Below are positions 51,422-60,985 of a stretch of DNA of 64,000 nt, in pieces. The DNA is taken from assembly GCF_013032855.1 (NCBI RefSeq), contig NZ_WQDA01000006.1, positions 1-64,000 on the forward strand, given 5' to 3'. Made by a program: the position numbers and the translations under genes. Position 1 is the first letter of the stretch; each line of letters starts with the position of its first letter. This DNA comes from Ruegeria arenilitoris. Lineage in GTDB: Bacteria > Pseudomonadota > Alphaproteobacteria > Rhodobacterales > Rhodobacteraceae. The notes beneath the pieces are model-generated. The model was not told where the DNA came from. It made no database searches and saw only the letters and a list, made by a program, of their open reading frames with translations.

Positions 51422-52777
51422 TCATTTCTTGCCGGGCGTGCCGTCGAATTTCTTTTCCAGATCCGTCCAGCAATCGATGTAGTCATCCTGCAGCGGCGCC
51501 TCGTTCGCGGCAAAGGCGGTCAGGTGCTGCGGAAAGCGGGTCTCGAACATGAAGGACATGGTGTTGTCCAGCTTGTCCGGCCCCAGATTGGCGTTGGACG
51601 CCTTTTCAAAGGCTTCTTTGTCGGGGCCATGCGGGATCATCATGTTGTGCAGGCTCATGCCGCCCGGCACGAAGCCCTGCGGCTTGGCGTCATACTGGCC
51701 GTAGATATTGCCCATCAGCTCGGACATGATGTTCTTGTGGTACCACGGCGGGCGGAACGTGTCCTCCATCACCATCCAGCGTTCGCGGAACAGCACGAAA
51801 TCGATATTGGCCGTGCCCGGCACGCCCGAAGGCGCGGTCAGCACGGTGAAGATCGACGGATCCGGGTGGTCGAACAGGATCGCCCCGACTGGGCAGTAGG
51901 TGCGCAGGTCGTATTTGTAGGGCGCGTAGTTGCCGTGCCAGGCCACCACGTCCAGCGAGCTGTGGCCGATCTTGGTGGTGTGGAACTGGCCGCACCACTT
52001 GATCGTCACGGTCGAGGGCACCTCGCGATCTTCGAAGGCCGCCACGGGCGCCTTGAAGTCGCGCGGGTTGGCCATGCAGTTCGCGCCGATCGGGCCGCGG
52101 CCCGGCAGCTCGAATTTCTGGCCGTAATTCTCGCAGACGAAACCGCGGCAGGGGCCTTCCAGCACCTCGACGCGGTAGACCAGCCCGCGCGGGATGATGG
52201 CGATTTCCTTGGGTTCCAGGTCGATGATGCCCAGCTCGGTCGCAAAGCGCAGGCGGCCTTCCTGTGGCACCACCAGCAGCTCGGAATCGGCCGAGAAGAA
52301 ATAGTCGTCCACCATCGATTCGGTGACCAGATAGATGTGGCTGGCCATGCCGACCTGGGTGTTCACGTCGCCGGCGGTGGTCATGGTGCGCATGCCGGTC
52401 AGCCAGGTCAGCGGCTGGTCGGAATGGGGCACCGCGTCCCAGCGGTACTGGCCCAGGCTGATCACGTCCGGATCGACATTCGGGGCGCTTTTCCAATAGG
52501 GCAGGTCGATCTTTTCATAGCGGTGCGAATGCTTGACCGACGGCCGGATGCGATAGCACCAGGTGCGCTCGGGCGGGTTGGCGGTGAAGGCGGTGCCGCT
52601 GAGCTGTTCGCCATAAAGGCCATAGTTGCATTTCTGCGGGCTGTTCATGCCCTGCGGCAGCGCGCCGGGCAGCGCCTCGGTTTCAAAGTCATTGCCAAAG
52701 CCGGGCATATAGCCCGCGTGGGTGCCAACGGGCGTGCTGGCCTGGGTCAGAGCGTGCGGGTCAGTCGGACGATTCAT
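51422..52777 (-). CDS. hmgA: homogentisate 1,2-dioxygenase
   Basis: A 451-aa Hmg[32 protein letters not shown], and the iron-binding C-terminal region with [28 protein letters not shown] (His/Glu/His ligands). It opens the homogentisate ring with O2 to give maleylacetoacetate. The start at 52777 follows CGGAGGAACC; a longer frame to 52840 runs over the marR-type gene start. It is the first gene of the operon, 56 bases from the divergent regulator. Confidence 0.96.
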   Translation of the reverse strand: MNRPTDPHALTQASTPVGTHAGYMPGFGNDFETEALPGALPQGMNSPQKCNYGLYGEQLSGTAFTANPPERTWCYRIRPSVKHSHRYEKIDLPYWKSAPNVDPDVISLGQYRWDAVPHSDQPLTWLTGMRTMTTAGDVNTQVGMASHIYLVTESMVDDYFFSADSELLVVPQEGRLRFATELGIIDLEPKEIAIIPRGLVYRVEVLEGPCRGFVCENYGQKFELPGRGPIGANCMANPRDFKAPVAAFEDREVPSTVTIKWCGQFHTTKIGHSSLDVVAWHGNYAPYKYDLRTYCPVGAILFDHPDPSIFTVLTAPSGVPGTANIDFVLFRERWMVMEDTFRPPWYHKNIMSELMGNIYGQYDAKPQGFVPGGMSLHNMMIPHGPDKEAFEKASNANLGPDKLDNTMSFMFETRFPQHLTAFAANEAPLQDDYIDCWTDLEKKFDGTPGKK

Positions 52778-52809
52778 CGGGGTTCCTCCGTTTGCTGCTT
52801 GTCGGATAA

Positions 52810-52827
52810 TAGTTGATTTTGTAACTA
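52810..52827. promoter_or_regulatory. candidate MarR-type operator
   Basis: Inverted arms TAGTT/AACTA (52810-52814, 52823-52827) with an 8-base spacer lie in the 56-base hmgA/marR divergent interval. This size and spacing is usual for MarR-family sites, but the arms are short. Confidence 0.4.
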
Positions 52828-52833
52828 ACAACC

Positions 52834-53286
52834 ATGACACAGCCAGATTCCGCCGAAAAAGATGACTTCGACCTGCGAAATTTCCTGCCCTTCCTGCTCA
52901 ACCAGGCGGCCGAGGAAAGCTCGTTGGATTTCCAGAAGGTCTACAAGAACCGTTATGGGATGCTGCGCACCGAATGGCGCGTTCTGTTCCACCTGGGCAA
53001 CTACGGAGAGATGACCGCCAAGCAGATCGGGGAACGTGCCAAGATGCACAAGACCAAGATCAGCCGCGCGGTGCACAAGCTGGAACAGCGCCGATACCTG
53101 CGGCGCACCCGCGACGAAAACGACCGACGGATGGAGCGGCTAACCCTGACCCCCGCCGGTCTGGCGGTGTACCGGGAACTGCGCAACATCGCCCGCGACT
53201 ATGACGCCCGGCTGGCGGGCATGTTCACCACGGGCGAGGCGGCGCTGTTGCGGATGATGCTGCGGCGGCTGGCCGGGATGGACTGA
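52834..53286 (+). CDS. MarR-family regulator (probable regulator of the homogentisate operon)
   Basis: A 150-aa MarR-type protein. The winged helix includes [20 protein letters not shown], then [25 protein letters not shown] in pieces, and the wing [17 protein letters not shown]. It is divergent from hmgA with only 56 bases between, so it most likely represses hmgA and its own gene until homogentisate or a related aromatic acid accumulates. Confidence 0.9.
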   Translation: MTQPDSAEKDDFDLRNFLPFLLNQAAEESSLDFQKVYKNRYGMLRTEWRVLFHLGNYGEMTAKQIGERAKMHKTKISRAVHKLEQRRYLRRTRDENDRRMERLTLTPAGLAVYRELRNIARDYDARLAGMFTTGEAALLRMMLRRLAGMD

Positions 53287-53345
53287 CCTCTGGTAATCTG
53301 GCCCCGCAGCCCCCAAGTGGGGTGCAGACCAGACGGAGCCCCAAG

Positions 53346-54578
53346 ATGCCATCCACCGACCCCAAATCCCGCGCCGATGACCTGATTGGATGGTTGCTGG
53401 ACCGGGGGCTGGAAGGGGCCGAACAGTCGGAAATACTCGAAGGCTATTGCCTGCGGCTTGTGGATGCGGGCGTTCCCCTGATGCGGTTTCACGCCGCCCA
53501 GAGCGCCTATCACCCCACTTACGGCGGCACCGGCTTCAACTGGTACCGGGACGAAGGGGGCAGCGTCGAGAATTACGAGCACCGCGAGGAATTGCCCGAT
53601 CAGTGGGTTTCGAGCCCGCTCTACGCGATGCTGCAGTCCGGCGCGAAGGAACTGCGTGAAAGGCTGAAAGACCAGAACGAACCCAGCCGATTTCCGTTTT
53701 TGAACGAACTGCACCAGAAAGGTGCCACCGACTACTTTGCATCCGGTCTGGTTCTGCAGAAAGTCGAGCCCGAAAACCGGATCGCCCTGGACCAGATGCC
53801 CGAGGGGGTGCTGATGTCGTGGACGACGGACCATGCCGAGGGGTTCGACGACATTCACCTGGATCTGATCCGATATGCTCTGCCGCATCTGGGGCTGGCC
53901 TTGAAATCGGCCTCGAACCGGAAAATGGCGCAGGATCTGCTGCGCGTTTATCTTGGACGGGATGCGGGTCGGCGCGTGTTGTCGGGGGAAATCCGGCGCG
54001 GATCGTTGCAGCAGATCGACGCCGTGATCTGGAACTTCGACCTCGAGGGCTTTACCGGCCTGGCCGAACGCCTTCCCGGGTCGGACATCATTGCCATGCT
54101 GAACGACTATCTGGCCGTGGCGGTCGAGGTCGTTCAGGGTTGTGGCGGCAATATCCTGAAATTCATGGGCGACGGTCTGATGGCCATGTTCGACGTGGGC
54201 GAGATCGACGAGGACGCCCGCGCCGCGCTGGCCGCTGTTGGTGTTCTGCAGACGCGTATGGCCGAGCTCAACGCGGAACGGGCCGCCGCCGGCCTGCCGG
54301 TCGCCAATTTCACCCTTGCTCTGCATTCGGGCGAGATCCTTTATGGCAATATCGGTGCTGAAAGCCGGCTGGATTTCACCGTGATCGGACCGGCGGTGAA
54401 CCAGGCCGCGCGTATTGCAGGCATGCACCGGTCGCTGGACCGGCGTATCTTGATCTCGGATGACGTGGCCCGCGCCGCTCAGCCCTGCGAACAGGACCTG
54501 ATCTCGGTCGGGCGCTATATGCTGCGCGGCGTGCCCGAACCCAAAGAGCTGTTCACGATCTACGCGCCGACGGCCTAG
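53346..54578 (+). CDS. class III adenylate/guanylate cyclase
   Basis: A 410-aa protein. The N-terminal 220 residues form an unassigned sensor-like region. The C-terminal class III cyclase domain (about 225-400) has the metal Asp in IWNFDLEGFTGLAE, a Lys in NILKFMGDG that favours adenine, the second metal Asp in GDGLMAMF, and the DFTVIGPAVNQAARI substrate block with transition-state Asn/Arg. All key residues are present, so it should be active, most likely as an adenylate cyclase. No membrane segment is seen. The start at 53346 is the first Met after an AGACGGAG site. Confidence 0.88.
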   Translation: MPSTDPKSRADDLIGWLLDRGLEGAEQSEILEGYCLRLVDAGVPLMRFHAAQSAYHPTYGGTGFNWYRDEGGSVENYEHREELPDQWVSSPLYAMLQSGAKELRERLKDQNEPSRFPFLNELHQKGATDYFASGLVLQKVEPENRIALDQMPEGVLMSWTTDHAEGFDDIHLDLIRYALPHLGLALKSASNRKMAQDLLRVYLGRDAGRRVLSGEIRRGSLQQIDAVIWNFDLEGFTGLAERLPGSDIIAMLNDYLAVAVEVVQGCGGNILKFMGDGLMAMFDVGEIDEDARAALAAVGVLQTRMAELNAERAAAGLPVANFTLALHSGEILYGNIGAESRLDFTVIGPAVNQAARIAGMHRSLDRRILISDDVARAAQPCEQDLISVGRYMLRGVPEPKELFTIYAPTA

Positions 54579-55384
54579 AAGTCGATCTCGACCCCGGGCA
54601 GGTTCAGTTCGCGCATCATGTCGCGCAACTCCTGACGGGCAGCGATGTTCGAAATGTTGAGCTGTTTCACCCCGATATCCTTGAGATCCAGCAGGGTCAG
54701 CCCGCGCGGGAAAAGCTCGCGAAAGATCACACGCTCAGAAAAGCCCGAGGCAACGCGAAAGCCGATGCGCTGCGACAGCATCTCGATGGCGCGCTGCATC
54801 TTTTCCTTGTTGACCATGCGCTGGGTGCCCACTCGGTTGCGCACCACGACCCAGTCGATCGGTTTCAGCCCGGCCTGCGCCCGCAATTGCCGCGCGTTCC
54901 AGACCATCTCGGAATAGACCGAGGGGCCGAGAATCTTTTCGCCCTTCGAGTCGATCCGGGCCAGCAGGTCGAAATCGATGAAACTGTCGTTCAGCGGCGT
55001 GATCAGCGTGTCGGCCAGCGAATGAGCCACCTGGCTTAGCCTTGTGTGCGAGCCGGGGCAGTCGATCAGGATGAAATCGCTGTCGCTCTCCAACTCGGCC
55101 ACGGCGGCGGACAGACGGTGGTCATAGATGTTCTCGCCGGGTTTGAGCTTGCTTGCGTCGATCTCGGGCAGGTCATGGTGACGCGGGCTGGGCAGTTCCA
55201 GCTTTTCTGTGGAAAGGAAATTGCGGCGGTTCTCGAAATAGCGGCCCAGGCTGCGCTGCCGCAGGTCCAGATCCAGGGTGCTGACCTTGTTGCCCAAACG
55301 CGCAAGCGCGGTTGCAACATGCATGGAAACCGTCGACTTGCCTGCGCCGCCCTTTTCGTTCCCCACAACGATGATATGTGCCAT
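54575..55384 (-). CDS. mipZ: division-plane positioning ATPase MipZ
   Basis: A 269-aa ParA/MinD-type P-loop ATPase. The deviant Walker A is GNEKGGAGKST, followed by STLDLDLRQRSLGRYFENR and FILIDCPGSHTRLS, and the C-terminal ASGFSERVIFRELFPRGLTL block, all as in MipZ. In Alphaproteobacteria MipZ forms a gradient from the ParB-bound origin and inhibits FtsZ away from midcell. It converges with the cyclase gene by a four-base overlap. Confidence 0.93.
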   Translation of the reverse strand: MAHIIVVGNEKGGAGKSTVSMHVATALARLGNKVSTLDLDLRQRSLGRYFENRRNFLSTEKLELPSPRHHDLPEIDASKLKPGENIYDHRLSAAVAELESDSDFILIDCPGSHTRLSQVAHSLADTLITPLNDSFIDFDLLARIDSKGEKILGPSVYSEMVWNARQLRAQAGLKPIDWVVVRNRVGTQRMVNKEKMQRAIEMLSQRIGFRVASGFSERVIFRELFPRGLTLLDLKDIGVKQLNISNIAARQELRDMMRELNLPGVEIDF

Positions 55385-55602
55385 ACCTGTATTCCCAAGT
55401 CGCGCCGTGTTTGCCTACACGTTGTTTGAACCCACTATATGTTGTGTGATCCGCGAAGAAAAGCGGTCCTGTGGGGTCTGCGGGACAATATCAGTGTCTA
55501 TATTGGTTTTTTTCGCGATACCCGCAGCTTGACGCTTGGTTGTTGCCAAACGGGGCGTCCGCCGCCACAGTCTGCAAACTGACTTGGACGCAAGGACCTA
55601 GC

Positions 55603-56490
55603 TTGGAGCACGTATTCCTGAATGTATTGAACATCGTTCTGCCGGTGCTGATCTGTGCCGGTGTGGGGTACGGGCTGGCGGTCGCGCGCGCACCGTTCGA
55701 CAACAAGGTGATTGGCGGGATTGTCTCGAAGGTGGGATATCCGACACTGATCATCTCTCATCTGTCCGCCACCAAGATCCAGATTGCCACGTTTCTGGAC
55801 ATGATGGCGGCTGCTGCCCTCGCCATTGCGGCATTCGGCGTGCTCGGATTTTTGGCGTTGCGGCTGTTGCGTTGGCCGGTGCGGGCGTTTCTGACACCGC
55901 TGATGCATGGCAATGTGGGCAATATCGGATTGCCGGTCACTTTGCTGGCACTGGGCGATGCGGGCATGGCCTATACGATGGCTTTTGTCGTCGTGGTGTT
56001 GGTGAGCATTTTCACGGTAGGCATGTGGATCCCGGCCGGAGAGTTCTCGGCCCGCAAGCTTGCAACATCTCCGATCATCTATGCGGTTGCCATCGCGTTG
56101 ACGCTGATGGCTACGGGTTCTGCCCTGCCGCAACCGATCGCCAAATCCTTTGACATCCTGGGCGGGCTGTCGATCCCGCTGATGTTGCTGACACTTGGTC
56201 ACACGCTGGCCACGCTTCGGACGGGCAGCCTTGGCCGGGCAGTCGTTCTGACAGGTCTGCATCTCGTTCTGGCAGCCGGGATCGCCACCACGCTTGTCTG
56301 GCTGTTCGGCTTTACCGGGGTCGAACGCGGAGCGTTGATCCTGTGCTGCCTGATGCCGTCCTCGGTTGCGACATACCTGTTCATCGACCAGCATGTTCCG
56401 GAATATGGCCCGGAAGTGGCCGGGTACATCATGGTCTCAACCCTGACGACGATCCTGGTGCTGCCGCTCGCCTTGGCCTACTGGATCTGA
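55603..56490 (+). CDS. AEC family transporter
   Basis: A 295-aa inner-membrane protein with about ten hydrophobic segments and the AEC (auxin efflux carrier) blocks GYPTLIISHLS, LMHGNVGNIGLPV and LSIPLMLLTLGHTLA. These proteins export organic acids or similar anions. The start is inferred as TTG at 55603, because AAGGA stands six bases before it and no ATG precedes the first membrane helix; an upstream frame from 55471 gives an implausible N-terminus. The next gene follows 25 bases later. Confidence 0.82.
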   Translation: MEHVFLNVLNIVLPVLICAGVGYGLAVARAPFDNKVIGGIVSKVGYPTLIISHLSATKIQIATFLDMMAAAALAIAAFGVLGFLALRLLRWPVRAFLTPLMHGNVGNIGLPVTLLALGDAGMAYTMAFVVVVLVSIFTVGMWIPAGEFSARKLATSPIIYAVAIALTLMATGSALPQPIAKSFDILGGLSIPLMLLTLGHTLATLRTGSLGRAVVLTGLHLVLAAGIATTLVWLFGFTGVERGALILCCLMPSSVATYLFIDQHVPEYGPEVAGYIMVSTLTTILVLPLALAYWI

Positions 56491-56515
56491 CTTTGCCCAA
56501 CCAGGAACCGACATC

Positions 56516-56836
56516 ATGATATTGCACTGCGTGTTCTTCACTTTCCGATCAGATGCACCGCAGGACGCGCGCCGCGCCGTTCTGACCGGCTTGGCCGAGC
56601 TATGCGCTGATCTGGACGGGGCCTTGGCCTTTGAAAGCGGCCCCAATCTCGATTTCGAAGGAAAGTCGCAGGATTATCGCGATGGGTTCGTGATCCGCTT
56701 TGCGGATCGACCCACCGTGAAGGCTTACGCCGAACACCCGACACACCGCCGGTTGGGCGGTCAGCTGTGTGATCTGTGTCAGAATGGTGCCGACGGGATC
56801 ATCGTCTTTGACCTAGACGTGCCGGACGCGCAATAG
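56516..56836 (+). CDS. Dabb (stress-responsive A/B barrel) domain protein
   Basis: A 106-aa Dabb-domain protein: ILHCVFFTFRSDAP at the start, YRDGFVIRFADRPTVKAYAEHPTH split across the core, and IIVFDLDV at the end. The fold is a dimeric alpha+beta barrel seen in stress proteins and in some cyclase or monooxygenase enzymes. CAGGAACC precedes the ATG. It is probably co-transcribed with the AEC transporter; the function is unknown. Confidence 0.85.
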   Translation: MILHCVFFTFRSDAPQDARRAVLTGLAELCADLDGALAFESGPNLDFEGKSQDYRDGFVIRFADRPTVKAYAEHPTHRRLGGQLCDLCQNGADGIIVFDLDVPDAQ

Positions 56837-56851
56837 AAGCGGCCAACGAAA

Positions 56852-56877
56852 AAGGCCGCCCCCTCGGGGACGGCCTT
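56852..56877 (-). terminator. Rho-independent terminator of rplS-rpmE
   Basis: The stem AAGGCCG/CGGCCTT is extended by CCC/GGG. On the minus strand it is followed by a T-run (complement of the A-run at 56849-56853). It lies 23 bases after the rpmE stop and may act in both directions. Confidence 0.8.
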
Positions 56878-56900
56878 GGAATTTCCGCAAAGGCGCTGGT

Positions 56901-57122
56901 TCAGAAACCCAGGCCTTCGTACTTCTTCTTGAACTTCGACACGCGACCGCCGGCGTCCATCAGGCGCGACGAGCCACCGGTCCACGCAGGATGCGAGGAG
57001 GGGTCGATTTCCAGGGCCAGCTGATCGCCTTCGGCGCCCCAGGTCGATTTCATCTGGATCACGGTGCCGTCGGTCAGTTTGACGTCGATCATGTGGTAGT
57101 CGGGATGGATGTCTTTTTTCAT
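56901..57122 (-). CDS. rpmE: 50S ribosomal protein L31
   Basis: A 73-aa L31: [20 protein letters not shown] and [20 protein letters not shown]. It lacks the CxxC zinc ligands of the C+ form. It lies 11 bases after rplS and ends before a terminator. Confidence 0.95.
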   Translation of the reverse strand: MKKDIHPDYHMIDVKLTDGTVIQMKSTWGAEGDQLALEIDPSSHPAWTGGSSRLMDAGGRVSKFKKKYEGLGF

Positions 57123-57133
57123 CTTTCCGCTCC

Positions 57134-57517
57134 TTACGCCTCGGCGCCAGCCTTGGGCTTGTAGTTGGTGACTTCTGCGATACGGGCGGATTTACCGCGA
57201 CGGGTACGCAGATAGTACAGTTTGGCGCGACGGACGCGGCCACGACGGACAACGGTGATGCTCTCGATGTTGGTCGAATACAGCGGGAACACACGCTCCA
57301 CGCCTTCGCCAAACGAAATCTTGCGAACGGTGAACGATCCGGCGATGCCGTCGCCGTTTTTACGCGCGATGCAGACACCTTCGTAGTTCTGCACACGGGT
57401 GCGCGAGCCTTCGGTCACCTTGTAGCCGACACGGATGGTGTCACCGGCTTTGAAGTCGGGGATGTCTTTCCCGAGGGCGGCAATCTGTTCCGCCTCAAGC
57501 TGTGCGATCAGGTCCAT
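57134..57517 (-). CDS. rplS: 50S ribosomal protein L19
   Basis: A 127-aa L19: [56 protein letters not shown] and [20 protein letters not shown]. It normally follows trmD directly; here a plus-strand lysozyme gene intervenes, so it has its own promoter region (57518-57912). Confidence 0.96.
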   Translation of the reverse strand: MDLIAQLEAEQIAALGKDIPDFKAGDTIRVGYKVTEGSRTRVQNYEGVCIARKNGDGIAGSFTVRKISFGEGVERVFPLYSTNIESITVVRRGRVRRAKLYYLRTRRGKSARIAEVTNYKPKAGAEA

Positions 57518-57912
57518 CGCAGTTACTCCTATCTGCTCGTGGTTGGTCCACGAAGTTGGGCACGATCTGAGAGCTCTTGGTCTTCTCCGGGTCCCGCGAT
57601 CTGCAGCCCGCCAGAGGTCAGGTCGAATGTTCCTTTTGGTCCGGGTTATTCCACAGCTTCCCTGATCCGAAGAAGGGCAGGTGCGTTCCTGCGATCAACC
57701 CAAAACACCGGAGTCGCCCCAAAGGCGGCACCGGATTGCGCCCGTTTAGGGAAGTCGGACGAGCATATCAAGCCCAAATCGCCGGTTTTCAGGCCAAATC
57801 GCGGTGGATTTGGTGGGAATCCGCCGTCACACGTACCGCGGCGTTGCCTTGTGCCGGGGATCGGGCATTCTGGGTCATAATTTGAGGGCAGGTTTAGAGG
57901 CAGAGCAACACG
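57518..57912. other. intergenic region between rplS and GH25 gene
   Basis: These 395 bases must hold divergent promoters for rplS-rpmE and the lysozyme gene. A short hairpin GTCGCCCC/AGGCGGCAC (57713-57731) is visible. I see no RNA gene and no credible ORF. Confidence 0.5.
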
Positions 57913-58716
57913 ATGAGCAAAGCGATTTTCTGCGTGGTTCTTGCGCTGGCACTGATGTCTTGCGGGCGTCGTGCGCCGGCGCCCCAAATCTTAGACCAAC
58001 CGGTGGTCGCGGGACTTTCCGGACCTTCGGTTCTGTACCCAGCCTTTGCGGATGCCGACCCGCATGACTGGGAGCGGCGGCGGCCCGAGCACTATCCCGT
58101 GCATGGGCTCGACGTCTCGCGTTGGCAGGGACCGATCGACTGGCGTCAGGCCAAGGCCTCGGGGGTAAGTTTCGTGTTCATAAAGGCGACCGAAGGGGGC
58201 GACGTGGCCGATCCGATGTTCCAGGATCACAGTCAGGGCGCCCGGGCCGCGGGGGTTCCGTGGGGTGCATATCACTATTACTACTTCTGCCGCCCCGCGG
58301 CCGAACAGGCCCGTTGGTTCATTCGCAACGTTCCCCGAGGGGCCGACCTGCCGCATGTGCTGGACATGGAATGGACCCCCCATTCCAAGACCTGCACCCT
58401 GCGCCCCGATGGCAAAACGGTGCGGGCCGAGGCGGAAAGGTTCCTCGACATATTGGAGCGACATTACGGCCGTCGGCCGATCGTCTACACCACGGTCGAT
58501 TTCTACGAGGACACAGGTATCGGACGTCTGCCAAAGACCGAGTTCTGGCTGCGCTCGGTCGCAGGGCATCCGCGCAATGTCTATCCCAAGGCAGTCTGGC
58601 GGTTCTGGCAGTACACGGGCACCGGGTTGGTTCCCGGCGTGCAGGGGCGGGTGGACATCAACGCCTTCAACGGCTCGCCTGATATCTGGGCGCGATGGAA
58701 GGCGGGCGCACCCTAG
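57913..58716 (+). CDS. GH25 lysozyme-like lipoprotein
   Basis: A 267-aa predicted lipoprotein with lipobox LALMSC (Cys17). The GH25 domain (about 62-262) shows HGLDVSRWQGPIDW (Asp67), FIKATEGG, WGAYHYY, and the catalytic pair LDMEW (Asp151, Glu153), then WQYTGTGLVPG and DINAFNG. These enzymes cleave the beta-1,4 bond of peptidoglycan. It is on the plus strand inside a minus-strand ribosomal and tRNA-modification block, and its stop overlaps trmD by four bases. Cell-wall remodelling or a toxic effector are both possible; the lipobox favours an outer-membrane anchored enzyme. Confidence 0.88.
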   Translation: MSKAIFCVVLALALMSCGRRAPAPQILDQPVVAGLSGPSVLYPAFADADPHDWERRRPEHYPVHGLDVSRWQGPIDWRQAKASGVSFVFIKATEGGDVADPMFQDHSQGARAAGVPWGAYHYYYFCRPAAEQARWFIRNVPRGADLPHVLDMEWTPHSKTCTLRPDGKTVRAEAERFLDILERHYGRRPIVYTTVDFYEDTGIGRLPKTEFWLRSVAGHPRNVYPKAVWRFWQYTGTGLVPGVQGRVDINAFNGSPDIWARWKAGAP

Positions 58717-59522
58717 TCGTCGGTTTCCCCGCGCGCCTTCAGGTAGGCATCCCACAGGTCCGGGCGGCGCGTGCGGGTAATCTCTTCCGCCATCTGGTGA
58801 CGCCATTCGGCGATGCGCCCATGATGTCCGGACATCAGGATCGGAGGGATCTCGCGCCCGTTCCACTCGGCCGGCCGAGTGTATTGCGGGTGTTCCAGCA
58901 AGCCGGACGAAAAGCTCTCTTCCTCGGTCGAGGCCTGATTTCCCAGAACCCCGGGCAGCAGTCGCACAGTGGCGTCGATCAGCGCCTGCGCGGCAATCTC
59001 GCCTCCGGTCATGACGAAATCGCCCAGCGAGACTTCCTGGATGCCGTAGTGCTCCAAAACCCGTTCATCAACGCCTTCAAAGCGGCCACACAACAGGGTC
59101 ATGCCATCGCAACGGGCCAAGTTCTGCATCATGCGCTGATCCATCCGGCGCCCGCGCGGGCTGAGGTAAATCAGCGGCCAGTTGCCCTGTACCCCATCCA
59201 TAGTGTGATCAATGGCGGCCCCCAGTACATCCGGCCGCAACACCATGCCGGCACCGCCGCCTGCGGGCGTGTCGTCGACATTGCGATGCTTGCCGACACC
59301 GAACTGCCGCAGATCGACCGTTTCCAGTTGCCACAGCCCCTCCTGCAGCGCCTTGCCGATCAGGCTTTCGCCCAAGACGCCGGGAAAGGCAGATGGGAAC
59401 AGCGTGATCACCTTGGCCTTCCACACGCCATGCAGGTCCGGCGTGGGCGTCAGCAGCTCACGCGGTTTCAGCGTGGGGCGAATAGCCTTGCGGCCATATG
59501 ACTTTGCAGGTTTGTCCGTCAT
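58713..59522 (-). CDS. trmD: tRNA (guanine37-N1)-methyltransferase
   Basis: A 269-aa SPOUT methyltransferase with the trefoil-knot blocks TLLCGRFEGVDERVLEHY and VSLGDFVMTGGEIAAQ, and PTLKPRELLTP plus a DDTPAGGGAGMVLRPDV segment. It methylates G37 of tRNAs to prevent frameshifting. The start at 59522 overlaps the stop of the sulfotransferase-like gene by four bases. The N-terminal 40 residues exceed the E. coli enzyme's start and are typical of this group. Confidence 0.95.
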   Translation of the reverse strand: MTDKPAKSYGRKAIRPTLKPRELLTPTPDLHGVWKAKVITLFPSAFPGVLGESLIGKALQEGLWQLETVDLRQFGVGKHRNVDDTPAGGGAGMVLRPDVLGAAIDHTMDGVQGNWPLIYLSPRGRRMDQRMMQNLARCDGMTLLCGRFEGVDERVLEHYGIQEVSLGDFVMTGGEIAAQALIDATVRLLPGVLGNQASTEEESFSSGLLEHPQYTRPAEWNGREIPPILMSGHHGRIAEWRHQMAEEITRTRRPDLWDAYLKARGETDD

Positions 59523-60337
59523 GTGTTCGTGGTCAGACTGATTTGAGCGCGTTCGACGATGCGGGCTTTCTGTCGGACCAGCGCCGCCTCGTCCAGCCCC
59601 GATCGGTTCAACTCGAGCATTTCGGACAGCGCTTCTTGCGGCAATGCCGGGTTTGACCGAGTGGGCTTGACCAGCAGGGTGGCCTTCTCGGGCGGCAGGT
59701 CCAGGAATTCGGCAAAAGGTGTGCCGGGGCCAAAGCTATGCTCACGCAGGTCTTCCAGCCATTCGGTCCGCACTCGAACCGAGGGTAGCCGATCACGAAC
59801 GGCGTCCGCAGTCTGCTGCAGCGAAGGGAGCTCTTCGAGCCTTTCGCGGAACGTGTCGAAATCCTGCACCAGCCGCGTGCGCTGAAGATCATGGGCCCAG
59901 AGACTGCGGATCCAACTGCCGCGCTGGCGCAGCGAGAGATATACGGTGATGTCCAGTTCCGACCCGACCAGCCGGTTGCGCAGCGTATCGACCAGGCAGG
60001 CGGCCAGATCAGGGGCTTCGGCGTATCCCATAACCAGATTGCGGCTGGGGCGAAGCCCCGAGAAGTTCTCCTCGCTCAGGATCAGCCCGCGCCTTTCCCC
60101 GAAATCCAGCGTCGCCAGAAGTTCGCGCCAGCGATTGCCGAATTCGGACAGCGTACCGAATGTCCCATACAGCGAATGGCGCGTGGCGGCTTCCGATAAC
60201 CCGGATTTGCGGGTAACATAGGGCAGAACCAATGCGTGGCGCGGCCAGATCAGCGCTCGGTTCTCGAACAGAAAGGATTGCGCGGCGGTCGTGCCGGTTT
60301 TGTGAAGGCCCAGATGCAGCAGGATGCGCCGCGTCAC
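59519..60337 (-). CDS. sulfotransferase-like protein
   Basis: A 272-aa protein whose N-terminus [20 protein letters not shown] matches the 5'-PSB loop of PAPS-dependent sulfotransferases (HKTGTT). A Ser/Arg 3'-phosphate-binding segment may be [18 protein letters not shown]. The rest is variable. The substrate is unknown; surface polysaccharide sulfation is a common role. It is inserted between rimM and trmD with four-base overlaps on both sides, so it is fully coupled to the essential ribosome and tRNA genes. Confidence 0.75.
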   Translation of the reverse strand: MTRRILLHLGLHKTGTTAAQSFLFENRALIWPRHALVLPYVTRKSGLSEAATRHSLYGTFGTLSEFGNRWRELLATLDFGERRGLILSEENFSGLRPSRNLVMGYAEAPDLAACLVDTLRNRLVGSELDITVYLSLRQRGSWIRSLWAHDLQRTRLVQDFDTFRERLEELPSLQQTADAVRDRLPSVRVRTEWLEDLREHSFGPGTPFAEFLDLPPEKATLLVKPTRSNPALPQEALSEMLELNRSGLDEAALVRQKARIVERAQISLTTNT

Positions 60338-60837
60338 AGCAGGCCCTCGGGAGGGTCGGCGACGATACGCCCGGCCTCAAGGTCAATCGTGGGTACGGCC
60401 GCTTTGGTGAATGGCAGAAATACAGTGGATTTCAGCCCGGGCCCGTGCAGTTCGAGCAGGTCGTCGGCGCCGTGGTTCTGCACCGATTTGACCCGCCCCA
60501 GCAGGGTTCCCCCGGTGTCATAGACCTCAAGCCCCAAAAGGTCGGCGTGATAGAATTCGTCATCCGGCAGCGATGGCAACTGCTCGCGCCGGGCATAAAG
60601 GCGCAGCCCCTTCAGGGCGTCCGCCTGTTCCTTGGTTTCGACCCCGCCCAGACGCGCGGCAAATCCGTTCTTGATCGCGCGTGTGATGATCAGCGGATAG
60701 CGCTGGGCGCCACTCTCGTCGGTCAGGGGGGAGTAGGTCTCGATATCCTCTGGTACCGCGCAATAGCTTTTCAGGCGGACCTCGCCGCGTACGCCGAAGG
60801 ACCCGGCGATGCTGCCGACACAGATCAGATCAGTCAT
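60334..60837 (-). CDS. rimM: ribosome maturation factor RimM
   Basis: A 167-aa RimM: the N-terminal barrel starts [20 protein letters not shown], a [19 protein letters not shown] segment follows, and the PRC-barrel part is [17 protein letters not shown]. It is needed for 30S assembly. The start overlaps the stop of a 49-aa ORF by eight bases. Confidence 0.95.
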   Translation of the reverse strand: MTDLICVGSIAGSFGVRGEVRLKSYCAVPEDIETYSPLTDESGAQRYPLIITRAIKNGFAARLGGVETKEQADALKGLRLYARREQLPSLPDDEFYHADLLGLEVYDTGGTLLGRVKSVQNHGADDLLELHGPGLKSTVFLPFTKAAVPTIDLEAGRIVADPPEGLL

Positions 60838-60979
60838 TGGGCATTTCCGTTGTCACGCATATTCCACTTTCCCAGACACCGATTTCGCCACAGGCTTCGC
60901 GTTGATTGCTGCGTTCAAAGAACACGCCCACAATAAAGGCGATCAGCAGCAGGATGGGAAGGCGTATCAATCCAAACAT
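60830..60979 (-). CDS. small membrane protein (49 aa) upstream of rimM
   Basis: The 49-aa frame begins [20 protein letters not shown], a single membrane helix, followed by [16 protein letters not shown] and a short tail with two Cys (Cys30, Cys41) outside the membrane. Upstream AGGGTGG is a fair ribosome site. The stop lies inside the rimM start region (eight-base overlap), as in coupled genes. No known family is recalled. Confidence 0.6.
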   Translation of the reverse strand: MFGLIRLPILLLIAFIVGVFFERSNQREACGEIGVWESGICVTTEMPND

Positions 60980-60985
60980 GCCACC

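Noticed and set aside
50057-52816. 919-aa plus-strand frame opposite hmgA and fahA
   Set aside because: It is an antisense shadow of two clearly recognised enzymes.
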